Assembly: GCF_020536995.1 (NCBI RefSeq)
Contig: NC_068366.1
Location: forward strand, 21,245,799-21,309,798
DNA: 64,000 bases
Origin: Dreissena polymorpha
Taxonomy: Eukaryota > Mollusca > Bivalvia > Myida > Dreissenidae
Reading direction: 5' to 3'
Every line of letters starts with the position of its first letter. Position 1 is the first letter of the stretch. A program made the position numbers and the translations under genes. This document shows, piece after piece, positions 61,106 through 64,000 of the stretch. The notes beneath the pieces are model-generated. The model saw only the letters and a program-made list of their open reading frames with translations, was not told where the DNA came from and did no database searches.

Positions 61106-62309
61106 TTATATATTCTCCCCGCAGTACATGACACGAAGCCTCCTCAAGGCCCATCTCATGTTCTCTTCCACTGTTGATATGGGCAGGGCAAACTTTTTGG
61201 AGATGACAACTGAAATGTATATGAACAATCAATGCAGGATTTTACTGTGCATTACAGTATTAAAAAAACATGTAGAAGTTTATTCCACCCAAATCAAGTC
61301 TGATCTGAATGACTTGATTTTGGTGGAATAAACTTTTACATCAATATCATCAGTTCAGATATCCCATTTTAACATCATCTACATTAGAAGGATTTCAAAA
61401 GAGGTTTTTGAAACAAGGAGGCAAATTACTGTTGCTTGAATTTTTTATATCGTTCAAAATTAGAGCTTGATCGTTAACTTTATACTGAGGTTATTTTTGT
61501 CTGCCTATGTGTTAAATTCTCAAAACTTTTATACACAAACACAATTTTTAGTAACTCTTAAATTTTAGCAGTAGTATTAAATTAACGCAAGACAGATTAT
61601 GTGCTGGAGTCAAATTTGAATCAATTGCATTATGTTTGTTTCAAAATGAATATGGAGGCAGTAGAACACCTATATATTTAAATCCCCTTTTTCCCTATAA
61701 AAAAGAATCATACCAACCATGGTGTAGTGTTCAGCAATCAGGAGACCCTCTCGAATCGCCCCCTTAGGGGAGGTTGAACAGCACTTCATAGAGCAGTCAC
61801 CAGCTGATCAGGTCTGAAAACTATACTGTCATGGCCTTTGCGAGGTGCGTCTTGTGCATGATCTCATTTGAGATCAGGTCCTGAAAGATATTTTATAATG
61901 TAAGTGATAAATATTGCTGTTATGGTATATCTTGTTACTATAAATATTATTAATTTAAATCATAACAAGTTTGTTTGCTTGTTGTTTTTGTTTGTTTATT
62001 TTTGGCAATTTAAATCCTGTGATCACATGTGACTTAACGCTTGTCATAAATAATTAAAAGAAATTACGTGTGGTAGAAAATACTGTTTCAAAATGTACCA
62101 AGATATGTGGTCTCATTTGGCTGTGTGGACTGGTCGGAAGTGTGACGCCTTTCAAATGCTAAAACCTGTATAGTTTTACCTCTCAACAAATCCAACTTTC
62201 CTTGGTCAAGGACAGGGCTCGGTTTTCCCACTCCTGATCTACTCAAGTTGGGCTGCTCGTGCAGGGTAAAATCTGGTGTCAAAATCCATACATCAGTTAG
62301 TCCAGGGAC
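61106..62309 (-). CDS. Three 3' exons of an unrecognised protein
   Basis: Exons 62180-62309, 61714-61803 and 61106-61209 chain with matching phases (0-1, 1-1, 1-stop), each with GT-AG borders. The reading is VPGLTDVWILTPDFTLHEQP, then KPSPVLDQGKLDLLR, then GDCSMKCCSTSPKGAIREGL, IAEHYTMV, then TVEENMRWALRRLRVMYCGE and a TAA. The middle exon's acceptor is the second of two AGs, because the first would bring in a stop. I do not recognise the protein. It could be a host gene or part of an old transposon. It lies just upstream of cofilin on the same strand. Confidence 0.4.
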
Positions 62310-62540
62310 CTATACAAACAAAGGGATTAGCAACCTCGCGATATCCCGTTACAGCACGCAAAATAAACCGGTGCGCGAGATCAGGGACCTATACTTTAAT
62401 CTCGATCGATTGGTCCCGGTGTAGCGATAATAAACCGGTGCGCGAGATTTGATAATCTCGATCGATTGGTCCCTGTGTAGCGATAATGCGGCTACACGAT
62501 ATCGATTGCGAGGGATTTCGCTTATTTAACGCGTTACGTT
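62310..62540. repeat. Short tandem duplication rich in CGATCGATTGG and GGTGCGCGAGAT
   Basis: AATAAACCGGTGCGCGAGAT and ATCTCGATCGATTGGTCCC each occur twice, with GTGTAGCGATAAT between. The outer GCAACCTCGCGATATC and GATATCGATTGCGAGG are inverted, so this may be a small element with a duplicated core. Confidence 0.5.
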
Positions 62541-62958
62541 TTTTCGGATTCAAATTATATTATGTTAAATAAACAAGTACCTATTCGTTTAATTGTTGCG
62601 TTGTTGATCTCAAAAGCAATCATTAATTAGTCTTATTATTACGCAGTATGTCAAATGGGCACCCAATTATCGGACTCTTTGATGAATATTAATTGCCGGT
62701 TGTTTCGCCAGGGTTAAATTGCCGTTGTTTATCGCACGTATGTGCATGTAAAAAAGACCGGTCTTTTAATAGAATTAAAATGTTACCATGTTTTGTTTAA
62801 AATAGCAACATTATCAAGACATGTTAAGTGCAAACAACTCAAAATGTATAATTGTTCTTTTAACCTCCGACGCAGCAAATTTTCGAATGTCATTTTAATA
62901 TTTATTTGGACTCCCTTAAGTCATAGTGAACGTTGGAATTCATGGAATTTACTGAAAA

Positions 62959-63154
62959 TGTCTTCTAAACATAAAAATTTCCTTTCATGGGATGACGACA
63001 TAGATTTAGATTTGGTATAAGGTTATTATACTGATGATGAGGCAAACAATAAATCGCAAGCAAGCACGAAAGAGCTGTGCTATATTTGTCCTGTTTGTGG
63101 TGCGGAGTATAAAAGTGTATCAGGATTTCGAGGTCATGTCATAAAAAAACATTA
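62959..63154 (+). pseudogene. Small C2H2 zinc-finger frame with an internal stop
   Basis: ATG at 62959 opens MSSKHKNFLSWDDDIDLDLV and meets TAA at 63017-63019. The same frame continues and reads CPVCGAEYKSVSGFRGHVIK, then KH and TAA at 63152-63154. The C-x2-C-x12-H-x4-H pattern is a single C2H2 finger. It may be the worn 5' end of a transposon gene or of a host zinc-finger gene; the stop makes a functional copy unlikely unless splicing removes it. Confidence 0.4.
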
Positions 63155-63254
63155 ACAGAATTTACGAGGTAATAAATATTGGATGCATTTTTTTAGTTCT
63201 GCATTTTGCGTACAAACCAAACAAAAAACAAGAAAGGTTTTCGTGTTTTAGTAG

Positions 63255-63257
<3 letters not shown>

Positions 63258-63290
<33 letters not shown>
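63258..63290. repeat. TA dinucleotide repeat
   Basis: A run of about 16 TA units. Confidence 0.9.
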
Positions 63291-63629
63291 TCATGTTTTA
63301 TTCGTTTTATTATCATATATATCTCGAACAATCAATATATAAAACAACATTAATAAATCAAATCCTCGCACATGCAAGTAAGATATCCAAAACAGTGGAC
63401 ACATGATACGGTGTAATAATGATGAGACAATTGAATCAGGCATTTACAGTTACTACTAAATAGTGTGTACAAAGGAGTTTAGTGTTTTATTCCTTTAATT
63501 ATTTTCAAAGAAATGAATATAAAACGTGTTGTAGAATGGTTTTAACAAAATTATGGACAAAGATTTAAATGCAGTTAATAGAACATAAAAGTTTATTCTG
63601 ACTTAAGCATGTTAAGCTAATCGTCATTT

Positions 63630-64000
63630 ACATTACATTTACAACAGGCTTTTTCCGCTCCATTTTGGGAAAACGCCACACTGGAATTTTGGGAATTTTG
63701 CGTCGCGAAAACCCCCATTTTGGGAAAAAAATTAATCGCAAAATTGGCTCAATTGGGAAAAATTATCGCATGTAAATTATTTAAAACAGTGTTTCTTATA
63801 TTTCAAAGAAGCCGTTAACTGGTAAATAACGACTATTTTGATAACTTATTATTAAAATTTTACAAAATATTGTGAACATGTGTGATTAGTGCAGGTTTTT
63901 TAATCTGAATTTGGGGAAAAGGCTTGGCCTTTTTGAGGTGAAAAAAATCGCGGGAAGCGCCGGATTTTGAGGAAAATAAGGAAAGTCTTAAATAATCATT
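63630..64000. other. Possible end of an interspersed DNA element
   Basis: CCATTTTGGGAAAA and TTTTGGGAATTTTGCG motifs recur, and GGGGAAAAGGCTTGGCC follows. The layout resembles the TTTTGGGGCC element at 59.4 kb, but the right end is outside or unclear. Confidence 0.3.

Overview
This is eukaryotic, intron-rich, AT-rich DNA from an animal. The repeat families point to a bivalve mollusc: arrays built on TGACCTTGACC, a piggyBac-like hairpin MITE with TTAACCC ends, a MITE with AAAGGGACC ends, and tRNA-derived SINEs. These resemble repeats I associate with dreissenid mussels (Dreissena), but that placement is from memory and was not searched.

Layout. Bases 106-247 (+) are the last coding exon of a Gly/Gln/Tyr-rich protein. 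Bases 2157-39624 (-) hold one large adhesion G-protein-coupled receptor gene that I assembled exon by exon from splice sites and reading phase. Its parts in order are a signal peptide (39.6 kb), two copies of a two-exon Cys-rich unit (30.1-34.3 kb), a run of phase 1-1 EGF exons with relics and one disrupted copy (21.5-29.4 kb), a HormR domain (16.9-17.3 kb), a GAIN domain (11.2-16.8 kb), a GPS with the HL/T cleavage motif (10.3-11.0 kb), seven membrane segments (3.5-9.6 kb) and a basic tail. Its introns hold a dead pogo/Tigger-like transposon, several MITEs, a large GAT microsatellite and a 58-bp minisatellite that is itself interrupted by a TA-target DNA element.

Bases 42332-43179 (-) are a long terminal exon of an unrecognised protein. 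Bases 49339-55887 (-) are three coding exons of an ADF/cofilin; its start codon exon was not found. Three phase-compatible exons of an unrecognised protein lie at 61106-62309 (-), and a small C2H2 zinc-finger frame lies at 62959-63154 (+). The space between is mostly repeats: a higher-order satellite at 57.78-59.29 kb whose monomers carry the palindrome AGGTCACAGTGACCT, a second nuclear-receptor-like array at 46.0-46.7 kb, a hAT-like remnant ending nine bases from a cofilin splice donor, and many hairpin MITEs.

The genes are ordinary, independent animal genes, not an operon or a defence locus. The most unusual material is the N-terminal architecture and exon turnover of the receptor, and the built-in structure of the satellites and nested elements.
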